The notes beneath the pieces were generated by a model, which saw only the letters and a list, made by a program, of their open reading frames with translations, searched no databases and was not told the origin of the DNA. Both the position numbers and the translations under genes were made by a program. Below are positions 1-7,389 of a stretch of DNA of 7,826 nt, piece by piece. The DNA lies in NCBI GenBank assembly GCA_934699305.1, contig CAKUWM010000128.1:1-7826 (forward strand). The letters are read 5' to 3'. The number at the start of each line of letters is the position of its first letter. Position 1 is the stretch's first letter. Origin of the DNA: an uncultured Saprospiraceae bacterium. GTDB lineage: Bacteria; Bacteroidota; Bacteroidia; Chitinophagales; Saprospiraceae.

Positions 1-243
1 GTTTTATATACCATGATGAAGAAATCGGCTGATTCCCAGGTTGTTGAAGCGTGGCTTGCTCCATGGATACCTGTTATTACTATGGGAATTATTGGATTTT
101 TTGTAACTAGGAGAGCTATGTCCGATGGCAGTATGAATCTTGAAATTCTAACAAAAGCTATTGGAAAGTTATTTGAAAAAATTTCAGAAGGTTACTATCA
201 AATTACGGAATTTTTTCTTAAATATTTGAAATTCAATAAATAA
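1..243 (+). CDS. LptF/LptG (YjgP/YjgQ) family permease, C-terminal part only
   Basis: This is the last 80 codons of a gene that begins before the window: the frame is open from base 1 (V-L-Y-T-M-M) with no stop upstream, so the ATG pair at 13-18 is probably internal. It ends in two consecutive in-frame stops, TAA then TGA. The visible part has a short polar stretch, then one hydrophobic membrane segment at about residues 24-40 (APWIPVITMGIIGFFVT), then R-R-A-M-S-D and an amphipathic, aromatic and Lys-rich tail. A 'W-L-x-x-W-x-P' turn into a last transmembrane helix that ends in a basic/T-x-x-A-x-x-D motif is how I recall LptF/LptG permeases of Bacteroidota ending. Those proteins form the inner-membrane part of the LptBFG transporter, which extracts lipopolysaccharide for transport to the outer membrane. 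The assignment rests on this short C-terminus alone; another polytopic membrane protein is possible. The gene converges on the E1 gene. Confidence 0.6.
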   Translation, partial: VLYTMMKKSADSQVVEAWLAPWIPVITMGIIGFFVTRRAMSDGSMNLEILTKAIGKLFEKISEGYYQITEFFLKYLKFNK

Positions 244-358
244 TGATTGATTAGGAGGAAGAATATACCCTTTGCTTAACAATTTAAAACTGTTTTAATA
301 GTAAAGGTTTTGAAAAGTTGTCAAATACCGATTATATATGCTTTCAAGATGTGCGTAA

Positions 359-390
359 CGTATCAATGGTTTCTCTAAACCATTGATACG
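359..390. repeat. Perfect 14-bp inverted repeat with 4-nt loop
   Basis: The left arm CGTATCAATGGTTT (359-372) and right arm AAACCATTGATACG (377-390) are exact reverse complements around a CTCT loop. It lies between two convergent genes, 115 nt after the permease stop and about 120 nt beyond the E1 stop. Neither side has a T-run, so it is not a standard intrinsic terminator. It could be a factor-assisted bidirectional terminator, an mRNA 3'-end stabiliser, a dispersed REP-like repeat unit or a protein site. The structure is certain; the role is not known. Confidence 0.85.
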
Positions 391-449
391 AGTCGTAATT
401 CGATTCCGCATTTGCCTAATGAGGAATAAGGTTTTATACTAAAGCTATC

Positions 450-474
450 AAAAACCATATTTCATGGAATTTTT
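450..474. terminator. Weak bidirectional terminator-like hairpin
   Basis: A short stem CCAT (455-458) / ATGG (464-467) with a 5-nt loop is flanked by AAAAA on the left (450-454) and AATTTTT on the right. Read on the minus strand it gives a 4-bp hairpin followed directly by five T, 35 nt after the E1 stop. Read on the plus strand it gives the hairpin followed by AATTTTT. Its position between convergent genes fits shared termination, but a 4-bp stem is weak. Confidence 0.35.
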
Positions 475-508
475 ATCATCCAGTTCAAACACCATAATTT
501 AAGCTATA

Positions 509-2524
509 CTAATATTTAAGTATTTCTTCAATCAAATCATTTAACCTTGAATTGGCCATATAATTTTTCTCCAAAGGTATTGAAAAAGGAATGGGTGTAT
601 CCAATCCTGCACACCGTTTCACCGGAGCATCCAAATATTCAAAGCATTTTTCATTGATAATAGCAACAATTTCTCCTCCTAATCCACCAAACATATTGTC
701 TTCATGAAGTACTATTACGCGATTGGTCTTCTTAACAGATTGAATGATAGTTTCTATATCCATAGGGACTAAAGTTCTTAAATCAACAACTTCAATACTT
801 ACATTATTAAAATGATTAACTGATTCCAATGCCCAATGAACACCAATTCCATACGTTACAATAGTGAGGTCTGTACCTTCGTGGGCTATAGCCGCATGTC
901 CAAATGGAATATTGTAATAACCTTCCGGTATCGCTTGATGGTTGGAGCGATACAAAGCCTTATGTTCAAAGAACATAACAGGATTATTATCTTCAAATGC
1001 CGTAATTAAAAGACCTTTGGCGTCATACGGATTGGATGGATAGGCTATTTTCAATCCCGGTACATGTGCAAACCAAGCTTCGTTACTTTGCGAATGAAAA
1101 GGTCCGGCTCCTACTCCACCGCCTGTAGGCATTCGAATCACGACATCAGCTTTTTCGTTCCATCTATAGTGCAGCTTTGCTAAATTATTGACAATCTGGT
1201 TAAAACCACAAGTTACGAAATCAGCAAATTGCATCTCTACCATTGCTTTATAACCCTTCAAACTCAGTCCGAGCGCTGATCCAATAATAGCACTCTCGCA
1301 TAAAGGAGTATTTCTCACTCTTTCCTTTCCAAATAGATCAACAAAGCCTTCAGTAATTTTAAACACACCACCATATTCGGCTATATCTTGCCCCATAAGC
1401 ACCAAATTAGGGTGTTTAATCATGGCATGTTTCAGACCATCTGAAATGGCATCGATCATTCTCATCTCTTTTTGAGGAGAATCATTTTGTATTAGTTGAA
1501 AATCAAATGGCGCATATACATCTGTAAGTTCTTCTTCTGTATTAGGTTGAATACCAGGATGTTCCAAAGATTTATTCACACTTTGATTGATGTCCAGTTT
1601 CATTGTAGCTTTGAGCTGTTGCATTTCATCTACTGATATCACATTCTGTTTCAACAACAAAGATTCATATTGAGCGATAGGATCCAATTTAGCCCAATGT
1701 TCTAAAAGTTCTGTTGGAACATACTTTACACCGGATGCTTCTTCATGCCCACGCATTCTAAATGTCATACATTCTAAAAGGACAGGATGAGGATTAGAGC
1801 GCATTTCATTTGTCAAAGATTTAATGGTGTTATACACTTCTACCAAGTTATTGCCATCTATACTCAATGCTTTCATGCCATAACCAATACCTCTCTGGCT
1901 TAATTTACTGCAATTGTATTGTTCGTTGGTTGGCGTGGAAAGTCCATATCCATTGTTTTCAATAATAAACAGAACAGGCAAATTCCATACAGAAGCGATA
2001 TTAAGTGCTTCGTGAAACTCACCCTGGCTCGTACCTCCTTCACCGGTAAAAACTGCTGAAACCTTTTTTTCACCGGCTATTTTGTGGGCTAAAGCAACAC
2101 CCGTTGCATAAGATAGTTGAGGTCCAAGATGAGAAATCATACCGACAATATGGTGTTCTACTGATCCAAAGTGAAAAGACCTTTCACGCCCTTTAGAATA
2201 GCCACCTTGTGTGCCTTGCCATTGGCTAAATAAAGATTCTAAAGGCATATTTCGAGTGGTAAAAACGCCTAAGTTACGGTGCATAGTAAAAATATATTCA
2301 TCTTCATCCAAGGCAGCCGCAACGCCCACTGAAATTGCTTCTTGACCTATTCCGGAAAACCATTTACTTATTTTCCCCTGACGAAGAAGGTTTAACATTT
2401 TCTCTTCAACCATCCTTGGATAGACAATCTTAGAATAAAGGTTTCTTAAGGTATCATTATCAGGGGCGATATCTGCTCCAGGCAAAATATCTAATACGGG
2501 ATTTGAGTCATCTATTTTTTCCAT
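509..2524 (-). CDS. Fused alpha/beta 2-oxoacid dehydrogenase E1 component (thiamine diphosphate-dependent)
   Basis: A 671-residue protein joins both halves of a heterotetrameric-type E1. E1 decarboxylates a 2-oxoacid on thiamine diphosphate and transfers the acyl group to the lipoyl domain of E2. The alpha part (about residues 25-330) has S-G-I-G-Q-E-A near 56-62, H82 in a T-M-H-R-N-L motif, and a thiamine-diphosphate/Mg motif G-E-G (161-163) with N-N 26 residues later (190-191). It also has the R-M-R-G-H-E-E-A-S-G loop (256-265), where branched-chain E1 enzymes carry RxGHH. The beta part (about 353-665) has M-G-Q-D-I-A-E-Y-G-G, the acidic C-E-S-A-I-I-G segment, H477 in G-P-F-H-S-Q and a C-terminal F-G-G-L-G-G-E motif. 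The fused form is usual in Bacteroidota and is often annotated as 2-oxoisovalerate dehydrogenase; pyruvate or another 2-oxoacid cannot be excluded. I chose ATG at 2524 because the longer frame begins at a TTG inside the PBP gene and adds 28 residues unlike the family. No E2 or E3 gene is in view. The stop is TAG. Confidence 0.9.
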   Translation of the reverse strand: MEKIDDSNPVLDILPGADIAPDNDTLRNLYSKIVYPRMVEEKMLNLLRQGKISKWFSGIGQEAISVGVAAALDEDEYIFTMHRNLGVFTTRNMPLESLFSQWQGTQGGYSKGRERSFHFGSVEHHIVGMISHLGPQLSYATGVALAHKIAGEKKVSAVFTGEGGTSQGEFHEALNIASVWNLPVLFIIENNGYGLSTPTNEQYNCSKLSQRGIGYGMKALSIDGNNLVEVYNTIKSLTNEMRSNPHPVLLECMTFRMRGHEEASGVKYVPTELLEHWAKLDPIAQYESLLLKQNVISVDEMQQLKATMKLDINQSVNKSLEHPGIQPNTEEELTDVYAPFDFQLIQNDSPQKEMRMIDAISDGLKHAMIKHPNLVLMGQDIAEYGGVFKITEGFVDLFGKERVRNTPLCESAIIGSALGLSLKGYKAMVEMQFADFVTCGFNQIVNNLAKLHYRWNEKADVVIRMPTGGGVGAGPFHSQSNEAWFAHVPGLKIAYPSNPYDAKGLLITAFEDNNPVMFFEHKALYRSNHQAIPEGYYNIPFGHAAIAHEGTDLTIVTYGIGVHWALESVNHFNNVSIEVVDLRTLVPMDIETIIQSVKKTNRVIVLHEDNMFGGLGGEIVAIINEKCFEYLDAPVKRCAGLDTPIPFSIPLEKNYMANSRLNDLIEEILKY

Positions 2525-2552
2525 TACAAATCTTTTTAAGTTGTAGTATTTA

Positions 2553-4994
2553 TTATTCTGATTCTTGGTTATCAGTTTTCTTCTTTTTACGATCAAACAA
2601 TTTGTCAAAAAATTTCTTTGACTTAGTAGTGTCTTTTACCGTAGTTTCATCACCTTTGTTTGTATGAACTCCATCTATATCGTCCTCTACAGCCAAAGAA
2701 TCTAATGATACTGAATCTAATTGAGTGGAATCAGCTACATAATTAGTAAAGGCACAGTTTAATTTAGTCCTCGCCTCTTCGGAAATTGGTGGAAATTTTT
2801 CTTTTGTATAATCTAATAAGGTTTTATCTTTTTCTACATTGTGTAAAAACTTACCTACAATGGGCAAAGCAGTAAAAGCCCCGGTAAAGTTACCATTTAG
2901 ATGGATTTCCGGAAATTCTCCCCCTACCCATGCACCGACTATTAACTTAGGATTAGACGCAATAAACCAACCATCGCTACAGTCCTGACTCGTACCGGTT
3001 TTGCCGGCGAGATCTTCAGTTACCTGGTAACGCCATTTAACGGATCCTCCGGTACCTTGGTTGATAACACCCTGCATCATAGATCTTATCATATCTGCAT
3101 TTTCTACGGTCATGACTTGTTCTACTTTCTGAGCATCAGGCTTGGTATTATCAATGAGAACATTACCGTCTGAATCCACTACTTTTAAAATGTAATTCAT
3201 GACAGGTCGTCTTCCTTGATTAACTAATGTTGAATAGGCACGAATCATGTCTATCAAGGAAATATCAACAGCTCCAAGACTGACGGATGGTTCATAGGGA
3301 ATTGCCGATGATATCCCCAATTTTTTTGCAAAATCTACAACTGTATCAATCCCTGTCTTTAACATGATATCCACAGTGGCACAATTTAAAGATTTTGCTA
3401 ATGCACCCGCCATAGAATATTGCCCTCCGTATCCGCCTTCGAAATTCTTAGGAGACCAATTGTCATATTGTGGATAAGTTTTTTGTGTATTGTCATAATA
3501 TGCACACGGATCCAATCCTTTTTCCAATGCCGCAGCATATACAATCGGCTTCATAGTGGAACCAACATGACGTTTAGCTTTCACGTGGTCATATTGAAAA
3601 TATTTATTATCAATACCTCCGACCCAAGCTTTTATATAGCCCGTCGAAGGTTCGGCAGCAAGAAAACCACAAGATAAAAATTGAAGATAATAAATCAGGG
3701 AGTCTTTAGGGCTAAGCTTCATCTTTTGTTCTCCTTTTGGACTATATACCATCATTTCTCGAGGTGCATTAAAGACACTATCAATATAATGGGCGGGCAT
3801 TTTATTTGCAGCTAAAAACTTATAACGTTCCGTATTCATGATTGCTTTGTTTAAAAAAGCAGTATCTTTCCAAGGAAGTTTAATCCACTTCATTTGCTGG
3901 GTATAAAGGTCTTGAAGCTCCTTCATTTGTTCTTCAACCGCAATTTCAGCATATTTTTGCATACTGACATTGATAGATGTATATACTTTCAATCCATCCG
4001 TATAAATATTATAACTTGAACCATCACTTTTGGTCAAATGTGCCAATTGATTATCCAAATCAACTCTGGCAAATTCTCTGAAATATGTTCCTATCCCTTC
4101 AGTATGTGTTTCATTGACATAATGAAGCTTGATCTCAAGTCTGGAAAACGAGTCTAATTCTGATTTGGTGATATAACCATACCTTTCCATTTTGGTCAAT
4201 ACGGTATTCCGTCGTTTTTTAGCTAATTCAATGTTGTTTAACGGGTTATATTTAGTTGTTGCCTTGAGCATACCGACCAATGTTGCCGCTTCCTCGGTTT
4301 TTAAATGTATGGGAGTTGTACTAAAATATTGTTTTGCGGCAATATCGATACCAAAAACATTACCACCAAATGAAACCGTATTAAAGTACATGGTAAGTAA
4401 TTTTTCTTTGGAATACATTTTTTCAAGTCTTTGGGCAATGATTATTTCCCTAATCTTATTTATTAATGTCGTACCCCTCCAGTAGGTCCGCCTTTTAAAT
4501 AAATTTTTAGCTAATTGTTGACTTATTGTGCTCCCTCCACCTGATGAACTCTCTTTCATTAAAACTGTCTTAAACAAGACCCTGAACCAAGATTTCCAAT
4601 CGATTCCATTATGTTCATAATAACGGATATCTTCAGTAGCTATCAGAGCATGAATCAAGTTCTTGGGAAGAGAATCAAAGGTCGTATTTGTTCTATTCTC
4701 TATATAATAACGACCAATTATAGTAGTTCCATCATCCGCATATAATTCAGTTCCTTCAGGATTGCTTATCTCCGCCAATTCTTCGTCGGAAGGCATACCT
4801 CCAAAAAATCCAATCCTGGCGGCAAAAATGAGCAAAAACAAGCATAAAATACAAGTTAAAAGGATACTCATTCCGCTTTTGAATAACACATTTAAAGTCG
4901 AATGCTTAGCGAAATAGTTATCAATTTTTCCACCTATTTTTCTAATATGTTGAATATAAGGTTTGAGGAAACTAACGAGTTTATTATTTACCAT
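2553..4994 (-). CDS. mrcA: Class A penicillin-binding protein (PBP1A-like): transglycosylase plus transpeptidase
   Basis: An 813-residue bifunctional peptidoglycan synthase anchored in the inner membrane and acting in the periplasm: it polymerises lipid II into glycan strands and cross-links the stem peptides. It has a basic cytoplasmic N-terminus and one membrane helix at about 41-65. The GT51 domain (about 75-270) shows catalytic E121 in E-D-I-R-Y-Y-E-H-N-G-I-D, the G-G-S-T-I-S-Q-Q-L-A-K-N motif (153-164) and L-E-K-M-Y-S-K-E (190-197). The transpeptidase domain (about 440-720) has all three active-site motifs: S479-T-M-K482, S535-L-N537 and K665-T-G-T-S669, followed by D-G-W-F-I and V-G-A-W-V-G-G. 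After about residue 750 a low-complexity tail goes from Asp/Ser-rich to Lys-rich. The length is normal for the family. The symbol follows E. coli usage for PBP1A; strict orthology is not shown. It lies 28 nt before the E1 gene on the same strand. The upstream gap is A/T-rich with only a weak AAAGAAGAA before the ATG. Confidence 0.95.
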   Translation of the reverse strand: MVNNKLVSFLKPYIQHIRKIGGKIDNYFAKHSTLNVLFKSGMSILLTCILCLFLLIFAARIGFFGGMPSDEELAEISNPEGTELYADDGTTIIGRYYIENRTNTTFDSLPKNLIHALIATEDIRYYEHNGIDWKSWFRVLFKTVLMKESSSGGGSTISQQLAKNLFKRRTYWRGTTLINKIREIIIAQRLEKMYSKEKLLTMYFNTVSFGGNVFGIDIAAKQYFSTTPIHLKTEEAATLVGMLKATTKYNPLNNIELAKKRRNTVLTKMERYGYITKSELDSFSRLEIKLHYVNETHTEGIGTYFREFARVDLDNQLAHLTKSDGSSYNIYTDGLKVYTSINVSMQKYAEIAVEEQMKELQDLYTQQMKWIKLPWKDTAFLNKAIMNTERYKFLAANKMPAHYIDSVFNAPREMMVYSPKGEQKMKLSPKDSLIYYLQFLSCGFLAAEPSTGYIKAWVGGIDNKYFQYDHVKAKRHVGSTMKPIVYAAALEKGLDPCAYYDNTQKTYPQYDNWSPKNFEGGYGGQYSMAGALAKSLNCATVDIMLKTGIDTVVDFAKKLGISSAIPYEPSVSLGAVDISLIDMIRAYSTLVNQGRRPVMNYILKVVDSDGNVLIDNTKPDAQKVEQVMTVENADMIRSMMQGVINQGTGGSVKWRYQVTEDLAGKTGTSQDCSDGWFIASNPKLIVGAWVGGEFPEIHLNGNFTGAFTALPIVGKFLHNVEKDKTLLDYTKEKFPPISEEARTKLNCAFTNYVADSTQLDSVSLDSLAVEDDIDGVHTNKGDETTVKDTTKSKKFFDKLFDRKKKKTDNQESE

Positions 4995-5041
4995 CTACTA
5001 AAATGTGGTTCTTCTTTAAAAAACAAATAAAAATTGAACTG

Positions 5042-5071
5042 TAAATATACGGGATATTGGAAGAAACGAAA
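5042..5071 (-). promoter_or_regulatory. Candidate promoter for the PBP1A-E1 unit
   Basis: On the minus strand, TATATTTA (5042-5049) matches the Bacteroidota -7 consensus TAnnTTTG except for the last base. TTTC (5068-5071) lies 18 nt upstream as a degenerate -33 TTTG. It sits after the rpsA terminator and 47 nt before the PBP ATG, which fits an independent start for this unit. Both boxes are imperfect in A/T-rich DNA, so chance is a real alternative. Confidence 0.35.
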
Positions 5072-5090
5072 GTTAAAAATTGTAATCTAA

Positions 5091-5126
5091 ATAAAAAACC
5101 GTGTTTCAGAAATTTCCAAAACACGG
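5091..5126 (-). terminator. Intrinsic terminator of rpsA
   Basis: Read on the minus strand, CCGTGTTT (complement of 5119-5126) and AAACACGG (complement of 5099-5106) form a perfect 8-bp stem around a 12-nt loop, followed at once by TTTTTTATTT (5098 downwards). The loop contains GAAATTTC, which is itself self-complementary. The hairpin begins 39 nt after the rpsA stop and separates rpsA from the PBP gene. Confidence 0.85.
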
Positions 5127-5164
5127 TATATTCATTGCATATTTAAATGCATCAATCTTTCTAA

Positions 5165-7126
5165 TTATGCTTCATCTGAAGTTTCATCAGTAGTAGCTTC
5201 TGCTTCTTTCGCATCATCTGTATCAGCTTTCTTTGACTTAGAGGTTGACTTTGTCGCTTTGGCAGCTAATTTTGCTTTTGCTTCTTCGGCTTTCTTTTCA
5301 CCTGCTTCGTCAAACTGTTGCTTTAATTGAGAGAAAGCATCAATATCACCCAAAGTAGTTTTTTCTATTTTAGACTGCTGGTTCTTGATAGCCGTTTTTG
5401 TTTCATTCTCGGTTGAATCTTTCTCCCGCTTAATCAAATTATCAGCTTCTTTCTTGATATCCTCCAAATATCTTTGGTGAGAAACCAAAATACGTTTATC
5501 ATCTCGATTAAATTCGATGACCTTCACTGTCAATGTTTCATCTACCTCAGCAGTTGACCCATCTTCTTTTTTCAAGTGCTTTATAGGAGCAAATGCTTCT
5601 AAGCCATACGGTAATTGAACTGTAGCTCCTTTATCGTCACGTCTCACTACCGTTGCTTCGTGATAAGAGCCAATTGGGAAGACAGATTCAAAAGCATCCC
5701 ATGGATTTTCTTCAATTTGTTTGTGACTTAACGACAACTTTCTGTTCGTCTTATCTATTTCCATGATAACAACTTCTATTTCATCACCCACTTTAGTAAA
5801 TTCTGATGGATGTGAATAGCGCTTAGTCCATGAAAGATCTGATATGTGAACCATCCCACCGATGCCATTTGCTATTTCAACAAAAACACCATAAGGAGTC
5901 AAATTTTTAACTAATCCGGTGTGACGGCTATTAACAGGGTATTTTTCTTCAATTTCATTCCATGGATCTTCTTGAAGTTGCTTCAAGCTTAGTGACATCT
6001 TGCGTTCTTCACGATCTATAGTCACAACTTTTGCTTCATACTCCTGATCAATCTTAAAGAATTCACGCGCTGCTACTGGTTGATTGCTCCATGATACTTC
6101 AGTAACGTGAATCAAACCTTCAACACCCGGGCTTACTTCCAAGAATGCACCATAATCTTCAACATTGACAATCTTACCTTTAACAATAGATCCTTCAGTA
6201 ATATCCATTCCTAAAACTTCCCAAGGATGTGGAGTAAGTTGCTTCAGACCAAGAGAAATTCTTTTCTTGTTTTCATCAAAGTCTAATACTACTACGTTGA
6301 TCTTATCATTGATTTGTAGAACTTCTTCAGGATGATTGATTCTACCCCAGCTAATGTCCGTAATGTATAGTAATCCATCAACACCTCCCAGATCCATAAA
6401 GGCTCCAAAGTCAGTGATATTTTTTACTACACCTTCAAGAACTTGACCTTTCTCAAGACCTGCAATAATTTGTTCTCTTTGTTCAGCAATATCACTTTCA
6501 ATCAGTGCTTTATGTGAAACTACAGCATTTTTGATTGTTTCATTAATTTTAACAACCTTAAACTCCATTGTCTTTCCAACATACGCATCGTAGTCAATTA
6601 TAGGCTTGATATCTATTTGTGAACCCGGTAAGAATGTTTCTAATCCGTAAGCGTCCACGATTAAACCACCTTTAGTCTTTGAAATAACAAGACCTTTTAT
6701 GATTGTTCCGTTATTGAATGAATCAACAATGGTATCCCAAGCAATCAACAACTTAGCCTTCTTTCTAGAAAGAACCAATTGACCTCTTGAATCTTCTTGA
6801 TTCTCAACATAAACATCAATATAATCACCAATTTTTAAATCCGGTGTATCTCTAAATTCTGAAAGGGAGATAATACCATCTGATTTATAGTTAATGTCCA
6901 ATACGACGTCACCACCACTAACCGCTTTCACAAGACCTTTAACGATTTCATTATCTTTAATCGAAGTCAAAGTCTTTTCGTATTCTTCCAAATACTTCTG
7001 TGCTTGTTCAGCAGGATATTCAATGTGATTCTTCTTGCTTATTGACCAATCAAATGCGTCATGAGCAGTCTTAACTTGAGGTGTGTTCTCGGGCGTTTCT
7101 TGAAGTAGATTCTCATTTTCTGACAT
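5165..7126 (-). CDS. rpsA: 30S ribosomal protein S1
   Basis: A 653-residue RNA-binding protein of the small ribosomal subunit that holds and unfolds mRNA for initiation. Six S1 (OB-fold) repeats can be followed at about residues 58-121, 140-206, 226-295, 312-382, 399-470 and 484-554. Repeats 3-5 are the most typical, with D-F-G-A-F / D-Y-G-A-F / P-Y-G-V-F, G-L-L-Y-I-T-D-I-S-W / G-L-I-H-V-T-E-V-S-W / G-M-V-H-I-S-D-L-S-W, and a closing K-R-I-S-L-G-L-K-Q-L type strand. Repeats 1, 2 and 6 are more divergent, as in other S1 proteins. A charged Lys/Glu/Ala/Thr-rich tail of about 100 residues follows, likely disordered, which makes the protein longer than the 557-residue E. coli S1. I chose the ATG at 7126 (M-S-E-N-E-N): the frame can be extended three codons to a TTG, but the ATG gives the N-terminus I expect for Bacteroidota. 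No Shine-Dalgarno sequence precedes it. It has its own promoter and terminator. Confidence 0.96.
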   Translation of the reverse strand: MSENENLLQETPENTPQVKTAHDAFDWSISKKNHIEYPAEQAQKYLEEYEKTLTSIKDNEIVKGLVKAVSGGDVVLDINYKSDGIISLSEFRDTPDLKIGDYIDVYVENQEDSRGQLVLSRKKAKLLIAWDTIVDSFNNGTIIKGLVISKTKGGLIVDAYGLETFLPGSQIDIKPIIDYDAYVGKTMEFKVVKINETIKNAVVSHKALIESDIAEQREQIIAGLEKGQVLEGVVKNITDFGAFMDLGGVDGLLYITDISWGRINHPEEVLQINDKINVVVLDFDENKKRISLGLKQLTPHPWEVLGMDITEGSIVKGKIVNVEDYGAFLEVSPGVEGLIHVTEVSWSNQPVAAREFFKIDQEYEAKVVTIDREERKMSLSLKQLQEDPWNEIEEKYPVNSRHTGLVKNLTPYGVFVEIANGIGGMVHISDLSWTKRYSHPSEFTKVGDEIEVVIMEIDKTNRKLSLSHKQIEENPWDAFESVFPIGSYHEATVVRRDDKGATVQLPYGLEAFAPIKHLKKEDGSTAEVDETLTVKVIEFNRDDKRILVSHQRYLEDIKKEADNLIKREKDSTENETKTAIKNQQSKIEKTTLGDIDAFSQLKQQFDEAGEKKAEEAKAKLAAKATKSTSKSKKADTDDAKEAEATTDETSDEA

Positions 7127-7168
7127 GGAATCCAAATTTTTAAAGGTTAAACAATAATTTTAGCGCCG

Positions 7169-7195
7169 CAAAAGTACAAATTATTTTGACACAAA
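7169..7195 (-). promoter_or_regulatory. rpsA promoter, Bacteroidota type
   Basis: On the minus strand TACTTTTG (7169-7176) is a full match to the -7 consensus TAnnTTTG and is followed by CGGCGC, a G/C-rich patch in otherwise A/T-rich DNA. TTTG (7192-7195) upstream may be the -33 element, although the 15-nt spacing is shorter than the usual 19 or so. A start a few bases beyond the -7 box would leave a leader of roughly 35-40 nt before the ATG at 7126. No hairpin stands out in that leader. Confidence 0.7.
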
Positions 7196-7273
7196 CTATT
7201 ATTTTACAATTAAATTTTTTATCCCATTAAATACCAATTACTTATAATACTGTTTTTGTGATATTTATTCCAA

Positions 7274-7288
7274 AACATGTCACATGTT
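7274..7288. other. Small palindrome AACATG-TCA-CATGTT
   Basis: Two perfect 6-bp arms around a 3-nt spacer lie about 80 bp upstream of the rpsA -33 element and beyond the terminator of the upstream gene. The shape suits a dimeric regulator's operator, but only one copy is seen and no known consensus is matched. Chance is possible in a 250-bp noncoding gap. Confidence 0.35.
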
Positions 7289-7334
7289 ATTTGCCTCAAC
7301 CTTTTGTTTCTTCAATACTTTGATCCATATTGAT

Positions 7335-7375
7335 AAAAAAAAGCTGACCACCACAACAGTAGATGATCAGCTTTT
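7335..7375 (-). terminator. Intrinsic terminator of the T9SS-exported protein gene
   Basis: Read on the minus strand, AAAAGCTGA (complement of 7367-7375) and TCAGCTTTT (complement of 7339-7347) form a perfect 9-bp stem around a 19-nt loop. The T-run continues through 7335, giving eight T in total. The hairpin begins 14 nt after the stop of the T9SS gene, so it closes that transcript before the rpsA promoter. Confidence 0.85.
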
Positions 7376-7389
7376 GTATATTAATTTAT

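Noticed and set aside
13..243. A complete 76-residue small membrane protein starting at ATG 13
   Set aside because: The frame stays open to the window edge upstream, and the C-terminal pattern resembles the end of a larger LptF/LptG-type permease, so a truncated larger gene is more likely.
253..298. AGGAGG followed 13 nt later by TTG and an 8-codon frame (M-L-N-N-L-K-L-F)
   Set aside because: A perfect Shine-Dalgarno-like hexamer stands out in this genome, but the spacing is long, the start is a TTG, the frame is tiny and Bacteroidota rarely use such sites. Chance is more likely.
2525..2608. N-terminal extension of the E1 gene from a TTG, overlapping the end of the PBP gene
   Set aside because: The 28 added residues are basic and Asn-rich and unlike E1 N-termini. 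They start at a TTG inside the PBP coding sequence, and the ATG at 2524 follows the PBP stop with normal spacing.
3420..3677. 85-residue plus-strand open frame
   Set aside because: It lies antisense inside the transpeptidase domain of the PBP1A gene, whose motifs are intact. The translation is not family-like and there is no promoter or spacing signal.
4192..4485. 97-residue plus-strand open frame, partly hydrophobic
   Set aside because: It is antisense to the glycosyltransferase region of the PBP1A gene. The hydrophobic look is a by-product of the opposite strand's codons.
5134..5156. Imperfect hairpin around ATTTAAAT between the rpsA stop and its terminator
   Set aside because: The arms (ATTGCAT / ATGCATCAAT) need a bulge and the inside is A/T only. 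The strong terminator just downstream explains the region.
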